A DNA stretch of 5,742 nt from Candidatus Tenebribacter mawsonii (GTDB lineage Bacteria; Cloacimonadota; Cloacimonadia; Cloacimonadales; TCS61): contig JAVCCD010000296.1 of assembly GCA_030765665.1 (NCBI GenBank), forward strand, positions 1 through 5,742, read 5' to 3'. Of the stretch, positions 1 to 5,483 are shown piece by piece. Position 1 is the first letter of the stretch. The number at the start of each line of letters is the position of its first letter. The notes beneath the pieces are model-generated. The model saw only the letters and a program-made list of their open reading frames with translations, had not been told where the DNA came from and searched no databases. The position numbers were made by a program, and so were the translations under genes.

Positions 1-630
1 CATAACAATTCTTTCACAATATTCACTAGCTAAATTTATATTATGAGAAACAAGAATAATGAGCTTCTTGTGCTCCTTATTTATTTCTGAAAGCAATTGC
101 ATTATCTCCAATTGATGATTAATATCAAGATTTGCAAAAGCTTCATCCATAAGCAGTACTTGAGTCTCCTGAGCTAATGCTCTTGCAATAGATACGCGTC
201 TCCTTTCACCACCACTTAATTGAGTATAAAATTTATTTTTTAAAGTTATAAGATCTAGTTGCATTAATATCTGCTCAACCTTTTTTTTATCGATTTTTGT
301 GTAATTTTGCCAACGCCCCAGATATGGGAATCTTCCCATTAGCACAAGTTCTTCAACTGTATAATCAAATTGCAGTTGGAAATCCTGTGGGATTATTGCG
401 ATCTGCTTTGCCAGCTCCTGTCGTGACCAATTGTGAAATTCTTTTCCTGATATAAAAACCTTTCCCGTTTTTTCAAGTTGGAAATCAATAATCACATTGA
501 GTAAGGTTGATTTCCCTGCTCCGTTGGGTCCTAAAAGAGCACAGAATTCCCCTTCTAGAAAATCTATTGAAAGATCTTCCAATACTTTATTTTGCTGATA
601 CGAAACACTAACATTTTTTAAACTTATCAT
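1..630 (-). CDS. ABC transporter ATP-binding protein, BtuD/FecE family (3' end missing)
   Basis: Cytoplasmic ATPase of a type II ABC importer for cobalamin, haem or iron-siderophore, which drives uptake through a FecCD/BtuC permease. I translated 210 residues from the ATG at 630-628 to the window edge without a stop. It shows Walker A GPNGAGKST (34-42), Q-loop Gln82, the FecE/BtuD-type stretch LMGRFPYLGR (97-106), signature LSGGE (138-142), Walker B LLMDE with catalytic Glu163, D-loop NLD (167-169) and H-loop His196. The usual Pro after the Walker B Glu is Ala164. Family length is about 250-260, so about 40-50 residues are off the left edge. AAAAGG (640-645) lies 9 bases before the ATG. It is divergent from the rrf2 gene. 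The BtuF/BtuC genes on the same strand at 3053-4796 lack an ATPase beside them, so this is their likely partner (inference). Its own promoter is not clear. The substrate is inferred from the riboswitch at 4898-5064; iron-siderophore or haem cannot be excluded from the ATPase alone. Confidence 0.93.
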   Translation of the reverse strand, partial: MISLKNVSVSYQQNKVLEDLSIDFLEGEFCALLGPNGAGKSTLLNVIIDFQLEKTGKVFISGKEFHNWSRQELAKQIAIIPQDFQLQFDYTVEELVLMGRFPYLGRWQNYTKIDKKKVEQILMQLDLITLKNKFYTQLSGGERRRVSIARALAQETQVLLMDEAFANLDINHQLEIMQLLSEINKEHKKLIILVSHNINLASEYCERIVM

Positions 631-658
631 ATTTTATTACCTTTTATAAAAAAACTAT

Positions 659-686
659 TTGCCAATTCATACTAAATTAATATGTT
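659..686 (+). promoter_or_regulatory. Candidate promoter of the rrf2-iscS-iscU operon
   Basis: TTGCCA (659-664) and TATGTT (681-686) are spaced by 16 bases and lie just before the rrf2 ribosome-binding site. They match a sigma-70-type promoter at 5/6 and 4/6 positions. The -10 element overlaps the right arm of the palindrome at 668-684, as expected for autorepression. In such AT-rich DNA, hexamer matches are weak evidence. Confidence 0.35.
668..684. promoter_or_regulatory. Imperfect palindrome, candidate Rrf2 operator
   Basis: CATACTAA, a central A, then TTAATATG: an 8-1-8 inverted repeat in which 7 of 8 base pairs are symmetric. It is the only clear dyad in the 75-base divergent region between the ATPase and rrf2 genes and overlaps the proposed -10 box. 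Rrf2 proteins bind as dimers to dyads of this scale and often control their own operon. It does not match the E. coli IscR type 1 consensus as I remember it. That this is the operator is inference. Confidence 0.4.
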
Positions 687-705
687 ATCCTTTAAGGAGA
701 TGAAA

Positions 706-1116
706 ATGAATATTTCAACGAGGACTGAGTATGCTTTGCGTGCACTGACAGAACTAGCTTTGAACGCAACAGATAAGCCAGTTTCCATCAATGATATTTG
801 CAAAAATCAGAATCTCCCAGTGAAATACATTGAACAACTCTTTAGAAAACTAAAACAGAACAATCTTGTTAAGAGTATTCATGGAGCAAAAGGTGGATAT
901 CAACTTGCCTTAGATTTGAATGATATCTCGCTAAAGGATATTATGAATGCAGTTGATGAAAACAATATTGCTCCATATTGTAGTGGGAAGCCGGAAGACC
1001 ATGCACACTGCATAGGTTTACCTTGCGGCTTCAAAAAGCTCTGGGATGAAATAAATGAACATACAGAAAATTATTTTGACTCGATAAAGCTTGATCAAAT
1101 CGTGGCAAGGTTATAG
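706..1116 (+). CDS. Rrf2-family Fe-S transcription regulator, IscR-like
   Basis: Dimeric winged-helix DNA-binding protein of 136 residues, expected to sense Fe-S cluster status and control the isc genes that follow. The N-terminus MNISTRTEYALRAL is typical of Rrf2. The HTH spans about residues 26-50, with YIEQLF (41-46) matching YLEQLF of E. coli IscR, including Glu43. The wing is at 57-67 (SIHGAKGGYQL). Cluster-ligand candidates are Cys92, Cys102 and Cys107; Cys92 falls at the same number as in IscR. The position of the IscR ligand His107 is Lys110 here, but His99 and His101 lie in an HAHC segment. I chose ATG 706 over in-frame ATGs at 682 and 700 because AAGGAG (694-699) is 6 bases upstream and the family N-terminus begins here. 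The stop TAG (1114-1116) overlaps the next gene's Shine-Dalgarno. It is shorter than IscR (162) because it lacks the C-terminal tail. It could sense something other than Fe-S status, but the gene order favours an IscR role. Confidence 0.9.
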   Translation: MNISTRTEYALRALTELALNATDKPVSINDICKNQNLPVKYIEQLFRKLKQNNLVKSIHGAKGGYQLALDLNDISLKDIMNAVDENNIAPYCSGKPEDHAHCIGLPCGFKKLWDEINEHTENYFDSIKLDQIVARL

Positions 1117-1124
1117 GAGAATAT

Positions 1125-2291
1125 ATGGATAGAATATATTTTAATAATTGCTTAACATCAAAACCAGCTCCAGAAGTTGTAAAAATTACAACCGAGTACA
1201 TGAAAAATAGATATTACTTCCCAGAAAACTTTAATGCTATGGGAACAGCTACATCAAAGAATCTGGTTAAAGCCAAAAAGATCATTGCAGATTCTATGGG
1301 AGCAGATTCGAAAGAGATCCACTTCACATCAGGAGGAACAGCTGCAAATAATCTGGCAATAAAAGGTTACTTAACAGCAAACTCACATAAAGGAACTCAC
1401 ATTATCTGCTCTGTCATAGATTATCCTGATATTCTAACTAATGCAGCATTCTTTGAAAGCAGTGGCTTCGATGTTACTTATCTTCAAGCTGATAATGAAG
1501 GATTCATTGATCTTAAACAACTCAAAGAATCAATTCGTGAAGATACAATATTATTTATGACAACATTAGGTAATCATACTGTAGGAACAATTCAACCATT
1601 AAAAGAGATCAGAGAGATTTTAGATAGCGCAGTGCAAAAAATTACAATGCACATTGATGCTTGCGAAGCTTATGCTCGCATTCCACTTAATGTAAATGAA
1701 TTGGGAATTGATCTGATGTCTATAAGTGCTCATAAAATTCATGGTCCCCAGGGTATAGGTGCTTTGTATCAGCGTAATGGAATAAAGTTAGGCTTAGTAC
1801 AACATGGTGTAAACAGAATGGATAACTTACAAACAGGTGGTTTGAATATTGCATCCATCGCAGGATTTGCAAAAGCTGTAGAACTCGCCTTTGATGATCT
1901 TGATGCAAATATAACAAAGATACGAGAACTTTCTGACTATCTTCTGAGTAAAATTGAATCAACAATTCCAAATACTTTATTAAATGGTCCTCGTGGTGTG
2001 AAACGAGCCCCACATAACATAAACATTTCCTTTGATTACATAGAAGGAGAAGCAATCATGATGATGATGGATATGTTTGGTGTTTCTATCTCTACTGGAA
2101 GTGCTTGTGCATCGCAGGGATTAAAACCAAATTATGTCTTAATGGCACTTGGTAGAAATCATGAACAATCACATAGTTCAATGAAATTCACATTCAGCAG
2201 ATACAATACGATTAAGGAAATTGACTATACTGTAGAAAAACTTGCTGAAGTAGTAAAAGAGCTTCGCTCAAGAAGTCCACTTTGTAATTAA
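1125..2291 (+). CDS. Cysteine desulfurase, IscS/NifS-like, divergent active site
   Basis: PLP-dependent class V aminotransferase-fold enzyme (388 residues; E. coli IscS has 404) expected to convert cysteine to alanine and pass persulfide sulfur to the IscU protein encoded next. Visible landmarks: FTSGGTAANN (67-76), PLP-contacting Asp178, SAHK with the Schiff-base Lys204, GPQGIGALY (207-215), GSACAS with catalytic Cys328, and a C-terminal region very close to IscS (SHSSMKFTFSRYNT, then EIDYT). Aligned from memory with E. coli IscS, several conserved residues differ: His104 is Tyr100, Asn155-Glu156 is His151-Thr152, Gln183 is Glu181, Thr243 is Gly239, and the arginine in SSIR that binds the substrate carboxylate is Lys354. 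The N-terminal GNPSS-type motif is also absent. AGGAG (1115-1119) is 5 bases before the ATG, and only 8 bases separate it from rrf2, so the two are cotranscribed. Operon context argues for a real sulfur donor; altered substrate preference is possible. Confidence 0.88.
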   Translation: MDRIYFNNCLTSKPAPEVVKITTEYMKNRYYFPENFNAMGTATSKNLVKAKKIIADSMGADSKEIHFTSGGTAANNLAIKGYLTANSHKGTHIICSVIDYPDILTNAAFFESSGFDVTYLQADNEGFIDLKQLKESIREDTILFMTTLGNHTVGTIQPLKEIREILDSAVQKITMHIDACEAYARIPLNVNELGIDLMSISAHKIHGPQGIGALYQRNGIKLGLVQHGVNRMDNLQTGGLNIASIAGFAKAVELAFDDLDANITKIRELSDYLLSKIESTIPNTLLNGPRGVKRAPHNINISFDYIEGEAIMMMMDMFGVSISTGSACASQGLKPNYVLMALGRNHEQSHSSMKFTFSRYNTIKEIDYTVEKLAEVVKELRSRSPLCN

Positions 2292-2318
2292 TTATTAAAG
2301 ATAAACGAGGAGAATAAA

Positions 2319-2939
2319 ATGCAATATTCACAAAAAGTTTTAGATCATTTCATGAAACCACACAATGTAGGTAAGTTGGAACACCCTGATGCTGAAGCAA
2401 CTGAAGGAAGTCCAGCTTGTGGTGATCAGATCTCAATTACACTTAATATTGATCCCGAAACAAAAGTCATTAAAGATGTAAAATTTCAATCTTATGGATG
2501 CGCTTCCAACATAGCTACCGGTTCAATTATCACAGATATGGCAATGGGAAAAACTATCGAAGAAGCTAAAAATATTACTTGGAAGGGTGCAGCTGATGAG
2601 CTTGACGGATTACCACCAGTAAAAATGCACTGCTCGGTTCTTGCTGTTGATACTCTTAAAAAAGCTATTAAAAAATATGAAATAGAGCACGGTTATGCCA
2701 AAGCTGAAAAATTTAGTAAGCAAACAATTGTTGAAGAGCTTAAAAAAGTAATATATCCAGGAGTTGGAGAAGACATTGTTACACTAAAAATGGTTAAGTA
2801 TGTTGGATTTGAAGATGGCATTGCAACCATTGATGTTGAGATTCCTAAATTTGATAAATACCGTGATAATATTGCTGAGGAGATTGAGGAGCATTTAGAA
2901 GCATTTGATGAAATCAAGGAAGTAAAGGTAACAATTTAA
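2319..2939 (+). CDS. IscU-type Fe-S scaffold fused to a MIP18/DUF59-like domain
   Basis: Scaffold on which [2Fe-2S]/[4Fe-4S] clusters are built with sulfur from the desulfurase, in the cytoplasm. Residues 1-125 are an IscU/NifU_N domain: YSQKVLDHFMKPHNVG (3-18), SPACGD with Cys34 and Asp36, YGCASNIA with Cys61, and LPPVKMHC (98-105) with His104 and Cys105. All cluster ligands are present, as is the LPPVK motif recognised by HscA in E. coli. A linker of about 10 residues leads to residues 136-206, which resemble MIP18/DUF59 (PF01883-type): VEELKKVIYP, then DIVTLKMVKYVGFEDG, then a final IKEVKVTI. No Cys is present in this half. E. coli IscU is about 128 residues, so the extra 80 are the added domain. 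It is not the usual NifU tail, because the ferredoxin-like and Nfu CxxC motifs are absent. GAGGAG (2307-2312) is 6 bases before ATG; the gap to the desulfurase is 27 bases; a terminator follows. The IscU call is very sure, the MIP18 call fairly sure. Confidence 0.92.
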   Translation: MQYSQKVLDHFMKPHNVGKLEHPDAEATEGSPACGDQISITLNIDPETKVIKDVKFQSYGCASNIATGSIITDMAMGKTIEEAKNITWKGAADELDGLPPVKMHCSVLAVDTLKKAIKKYEIEHGYAKAEKFSKQTIVEELKKVIYPGVGEDIVTLKMVKYVGFEDGIATIDVEIPKFDKYRDNIAEEIEEHLEAFDEIKEVKVTI

Positions 2940-2952
2940 ATCTCTTATATTT

Positions 2953-2986
2953 AAGCCTTCGAGTTTATTTCTCGAAGGTTTTATTT
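2953..2986 (+). terminator. Rho-independent terminator of the isc operon
   Basis: CCTTCGAG (2956-2963) and CTCGAAGG (2971-2978) form a perfect 8-bp stem with a 7-base loop, extendable by one G-U and two A-U pairs (2953-2955 with 2979-2981), followed by TTTTATTT (2979-2986). It starts 14 bases after the scaffold stop codon. Read in the minus direction it has no good U tract, so it probably ends only the plus-strand operon. The rest of the gap, 2987-3052, is AT-rich with no recognisable feature. Confidence 0.88.
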
Positions 2987-3052
2987 CATCCCACTCTATA
3001 TACTTTTAAAGAACAAATTATTTTTTTAATAATATAAATTATATTTTTACAA

Positions 3053-3976
3053 TCATCTACTTTTTGCCATTATTAAAAGGAAGAATGGACAACCCAGAAA
3101 AGCAGTAATTATCCCTACGGGAATTTCGATAGTGGTAATGTGCATAGCAATTAGGTCACACAAAATAAGAAGCATCGCTCCATATAGAGAAGAATAAATA
3201 ATTCCGGCTCGCTTATTTCCACCAGAGATCATTCGAACAATATGAGGAACAATAAGGCCAATGAATCCGATAATTCCAGCATAGGCAACCGTAATACCTG
3301 TAAGAAGTGAACTTATTATAAATATTTTTCTTCGTAGTTTCTTAACATTAATACCAAGACTCCCGGCAATAATATCTCCGGTCGTTAGTATCATCAATTT
3401 TCTAGAAAGCAAAAACAGATAAAACATCAACAAAATGGAGATTCCAAAAATAGCTAGGAAATAATACCATTCTTGACGACTGAAAATATGACCTAGGTTT
3501 CCCATCAATACATTAATAATGTTCCCAATATCCTGCTGATTAAAATACATAATGAGTGAGATTAGCGCTGAGAAGAACATTCCAACAATTATGCCTGAGA
3601 GTAATAATTTAGTACCGTTGAAGAATCCACCAAGATGTGCAAGAAACCAAACAATCGTTAATGTTAATAATGCTCCTATAAATCCGAATAATGGCATGAA
3701 TAGATAAAATCCTAATACACTTGCTAAAATGCTTCCAAATGCGGCACCGGATGAAATTCCGAGAATATAGGGCTCAGCCAGGGGATTATTCAGCATTATC
3801 TGAAATGAGTAACCAACTCCAGATAGTACAAATCCTACAAGAAATGCCAGCATCAGTCTAGGAAGGCGGATTTGCATAATTATGTGTAAACTTTCTACTT
3901 TATAATTTAGATACAGATAGATTAGTATTGTAAAAAAAAATAGCGGCAAGAATGGAATAAATTTATTTTTCATCAT
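3053..3976 (-). CDS. btuC: Cobalamin/iron-siderophore ABC permease, BtuC/FecCD family
   Basis: Inner-membrane permease (307 residues) that forms the translocation channel as a homodimer with the ATPase and receives substrate from the binding protein. Family landmarks: RLPRLMLAFLVG (38-49), the conserved stretch from Gly53 through NNPLAEPYILGISSGAAFG (63-81), VLMGNLG (156-162), GFIGLIVPHIVRMISGG (237-253) and the C-terminal EIPVGIITAFLGCPFFLLIM (284-303). It is mostly hydrophobic, with about nine or ten membrane segments. It is slightly shorter than E. coli BtuC (326), but both ends match the family, so it is complete. The start overlaps the btuF end by 14 bases and has two adjacent ATGs (3976 and 3973); AGAAGA a few bases upstream is a weak ribosome site, suggesting translational coupling. 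The cobalamin substrate comes from the riboswitch ahead of the operon; sequence alone would not separate cobalamin from siderophore or haem. Confidence 0.9.
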   Translation of the reverse strand: MMKNKFIPFLPLFFFTILIYLYLNYKVESLHIIMQIRLPRLMLAFLVGFVLSGVGYSFQIMLNNPLAEPYILGISSGAAFGSILASVLGFYLFMPLFGFIGALLTLTIVWFLAHLGGFFNGTKLLLSGIIVGMFFSALISLIMYFNQQDIGNIINVLMGNLGHIFSRQEWYYFLAIFGISILLMFYLFLLSRKLMILTTGDIIAGSLGINVKKLRRKIFIISSLLTGITVAYAGIIGFIGLIVPHIVRMISGGNKRAGIIYSSLYGAMLLILCDLIAMHITTIEIPVGIITAFLGCPFFLLIMAKSR

Positions 3977-4796
3977 TAAAAATCTTCTGTAATTGTTTCA
4001 TGCCGTCTACAACTCTTGGAGTTGCACGAATTATTAAATCGGGGTTAACATCAAGTGCTGTATAAATTCGGTCATTTTTTACAGCTGAGATTACTTCCCA
4101 TCCTTTTCGCATTTTTATGCTTTCTGCTGTAAACTCTGGTGGACATGTTAATAAGATAATCTCTGGATCTGCGTTGATAACGTCCTCTGCACTTACTCGT
4201 GAATAATCTCTTGGAAGTTCTGCAAAAATATTGTCTCCACCGGACTTCTGTATTACTTCACCTACAAAAGATCTATCCGAAACACTCATTATTGGATTAT
4301 TGTAAATTTCTACATAAACTTTTGGTGAATTGTCTCCATTATTTTGTGTAATCTTATTAAGCTCAATCTGCAAACTATCTGCTACAAAATTTGCTCGTTC
4401 TTCTACATCAATAAGTATTCCGATCTCACGGATCGAAGAGATCATATCATCAATAGATTCAGGATAAAATTTAGCTGTAGGAATTTGTAATTTATTTAGT
4501 TCAGACGTTAGTAGCTCCTGCTCTAAACCAGATGTAAAAACAATTGTTGGATCGAGTGAAATTATCTTTTCAAAATCAACTTTCCCGAAATTCCCAACTT
4601 TTTCTATTTCTAGTAACTTAGCAGGATAATCACATTCGATAGTTACACCAACAATATTTTCTGCACCCTGTAATAAATAAATTATCTCAGCTATTTCCGG
4701 AGATGTGACAATATATCGATTTAGTGTTTGTTTTTTTTCAGGTATGCATCCTGCAATTATCATAACAAAAACTAAAAACATCACAATTTTTTTCAT
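3963..4796 (-). CDS. btuF: Periplasmic cobalamin-binding lipoprotein, BtuF-like
   Basis: Substrate-binding protein (277 residues) of the ABC importer. The N-terminus MKKIVMFLVFVMIIAGC is a lipoprotein signal peptide with lipobox IAGC and lipidation Cys17, so the protein is membrane-anchored, unlike soluble E. coli BtuF. The mature part follows the helical-backbone (class III) pattern: TSPEIAEIIYLL (31-42), VGVTIECDYP (49-58), VDFEKIISLDPTIVFT (73-88), then in lobe 2 VYVEIYNNPIMSV (160-172), SFVGEVIQKSGGDNIFAELP (176-195), VSAEDVINADPEIILL (201-216) and GWEVISAVKNDRIY (232-245). The CDYP and SGGDNIFAELP segments are common in BtuF-type proteins. The ribosome site AAAGGA (4804-4809) lies 7 bases before the ATG inside a sequestering hairpin, and a cobalamin riboswitch sits just upstream, which is the main evidence for the substrate. 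It overlaps btuC by 14 bases. Confidence 0.9.
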   Translation of the reverse strand: MKKIVMFLVFVMIIAGCIPEKKQTLNRYIVTSPEIAEIIYLLQGAENIVGVTIECDYPAKLLEIEKVGNFGKVDFEKIISLDPTIVFTSGLEQELLTSELNKLQIPTAKFYPESIDDMISSIREIGILIDVEERANFVADSLQIELNKITQNNGDNSPKVYVEIYNNPIMSVSDRSFVGEVIQKSGGDNIFAELPRDYSRVSAEDVINADPEIILLTCPPEFTAESIKMRKGWEVISAVKNDRIYTALDVNPDLIIRATPRVVDGMKQLQKIFNDEK

Positions 4797-4802
4797 AAAA
4801 AA

Positions 4803-4848
4803 ATCCTTTTACTTATCAGAAGCTTAAAAGCTGCTAAAATAAAAGGAT
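4803..4848 (-). promoter_or_regulatory. Riboswitch expression platform: RBS-sequestering hairpin
   Basis: In the transcript, ATCCTTTTA (from 4848-4840) is the exact complement of TAAAAGGAT (from 4811-4803). Adding TTT with AAG gives a 12-bp stem containing one G-U pair. The 3' arm contains the Shine-Dalgarno AAAGGA of btuF, 7 bases from its ATG, so forming the stem would block translation. Seven U follow the stem, but it is AU-rich, so termination is a less likely mode. The loop holds a copy of AAGCTT (4820-4825), the same segment as in P1 of the aptamer. Confidence 0.7.
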
Positions 4849-4897
4849 ATATAAAACTTAATTAACAATAACTCTTGCTCCGGAGTATTGGCTAAAT

Positions 4898-5064
4898 AAG
4901 CTTTATGGCAGGTTTCCTGGCTCGCAGATCTGTTTCAATTTCAATCCTTCCCAAAAACTAATTTAGTGAAATGAAATTATCAGTTAAAAAAATATCTGCT
5001 TACAGTGGCGGAGACCGCTCCCGAATTTAACGGGATTCCCTTTTACTCTCGCACCATTAAGCTT
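4898..5064 (-). promoter_or_regulatory. Cobalamin riboswitch aptamer upstream of btuF
   Basis: Reading the minus strand, the region carries the conserved blocks of the B12 aptamer in order: AAGCTT (P1 5' strand, 5064-5059), GGTGC (5055-5051), AAAGGGAA, the hairpin CCCG/CGGG with a 7-base AU-rich loop, the B12-box element CGCCACTGTAA with GCCACTG at 5009-5003, a variable arm, GAGCCAGGAAACCTGCC (4923-4907), and AAGCTT (P1 3' strand, 4903-4898). Inside P1, ATGGT also pairs with GCCAT after a single A-A mismatch. The length of 167 bases fits the class. Adenosyl- or other cobalamin binding should reduce expression of the btuF-btuC genes downstream, and this identifies their likely substrate. Exact helix ends are approximate. 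Confidence 0.93.
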
Positions 5065-5083
5065 CACTCTATAATCTACTATT

Positions 5084-5113
5084 TGAATAAAAAAACTGAT
5101 GAGATTGTGTCAA
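5084..5113 (-). promoter_or_regulatory. Candidate promoter of the riboswitch-btuF-btuC unit
   Basis: A perfect TTGACA lies at 5113-5108 on the minus strand. A weak -10 candidate is TATTCA (5089-5084, spacer 18) or TTATTC (5090-5085, spacer 17). Transcription would start near 5077, just ahead of aptamer P1 at 5064. The -35 lies about 10 bases beyond the stop of the broken lipoprotein gene, so btuF-btuC would have their own transcript, separate from the receptor gene. Confidence 0.45.
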
Positions 5114-5123
5114 GTCTGATATA

Positions 5124-5470
5124 TCAATTTAACAAAATGTCTTCAACTTCTTCCTCTCCGTTTCCATCATGAAAGAAAATATTCGTGGTAGCTGCAACAG
5201 TCGGAACAACACCAAAACTATTTACAATAAGATAGTAATTACCAGTTATAAAATCTGCACAACTGAAATTACCATTGGTATCACAATCTACAATATTGAA
5301 AATAAATTCTTCATCAGCTTGCAATAAACGGATTTCTACAGAAGCTCCATCAAGTCTCCTGTAGAGTAATCCTTAATCCATCCTATAATTTTCCCTTTAT
5401 CAAGTTCTGTAGCCTCACACGCAAAGATAAAAATAATCTAAGAAATTATTAGTATTTTACACAACCTCAT
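5124..5470 (-). pseudogene. Broken small lipoprotein with carboxypeptidase-regulatory-like domain
   Basis: Reading from ATG 5470, the product begins MRLCKILIIS, meets an in-frame TAG (5440-5438), and continues IIFIFACEATELDKGKI, which is plainly the rest of a lipoprotein signal peptide with its Cys, then GWIKDYSTGD. Near 5352-5357 the coding frame shifts by one base: adding one base after GA of GAC restores TGD-LDGASVEIRLL and an open frame to the TAA at 5124. The joined product would be about 115 residues. Its body (GKIIGWIKDYSTGD, DGASVEI, DTNGNF, ITGNYYLIVNSFG, then EVEDILLN) resembles a carboxypeptidase-regulatory-like or CNA-B-type beta-sandwich, common in secreted proteins. A weak AGCAGGA ribosome site lies in the 13-base gap after the receptor gene, so it was probably cotranscribed with the receptor. 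Either a pseudogene or two assembly errors. Its role is unknown; the domain call is moderate. Confidence 0.7.
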
Positions 5471-5483
5471 CTATCCTGCTCTT

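Noticed and set aside
682..708. Upstream starts for the Rrf2 gene at 682 or 700
   Set aside because: The Shine-Dalgarno AAGGAG at 694-699 would lie inside the coding sequence. The family N-terminus fits the ATG at 706.
1720..2055. Minus-strand open frame of 111 codons inside the desulfurase gene
   Set aside because: It lies opposite a strongly conserved coding region and has no recognisable domain and no plausible role; it is a shadow frame.
2693..2917. Minus-strand open frame of 74 codons inside the scaffold gene
   Set aside because: It is antisense to the MIP18-like domain and Ser-rich from reversed codons; it is a shadow frame.
2727..2936. Nfu domain at the end of the scaffold, as in NifU
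   Set aside because: There is no CxxC motif and no cysteine at all in this half; the DIVTLKMV and EDG pattern fits MIP18/DUF59 better.
3000..3052. AT-only inverted repeats after the btuC stop as a terminator
   Set aside because: The stems contain only A-U pairs and no U tract follows in the minus direction; they are expected by chance in this base composition.
5117..5126. Perfect palindrome TGATATATCA after the broken lipoprotein gene
   Set aside because: It is ten bases of mostly AT at the stop codon with no U tract; too short to call as a terminator or operator.
5124..5324. Stand-alone 66-residue protein starting at TTG 5324
   Set aside because: There is no ribosome-binding site, and the same frame extends upstream in clear homologous continuity (DGASVEIRLL) to the frameshift. 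It is the 3' part of the broken lipoprotein gene.
5438..5440. Recoded amber codon (selenocysteine- or pyrrolysine-like readthrough)
   Set aside because: It sits in a hydrophobic signal peptide, is accompanied by a frameshift, and TAG is used as a genuine stop at 1114-1116. Decay or sequence error is simpler.
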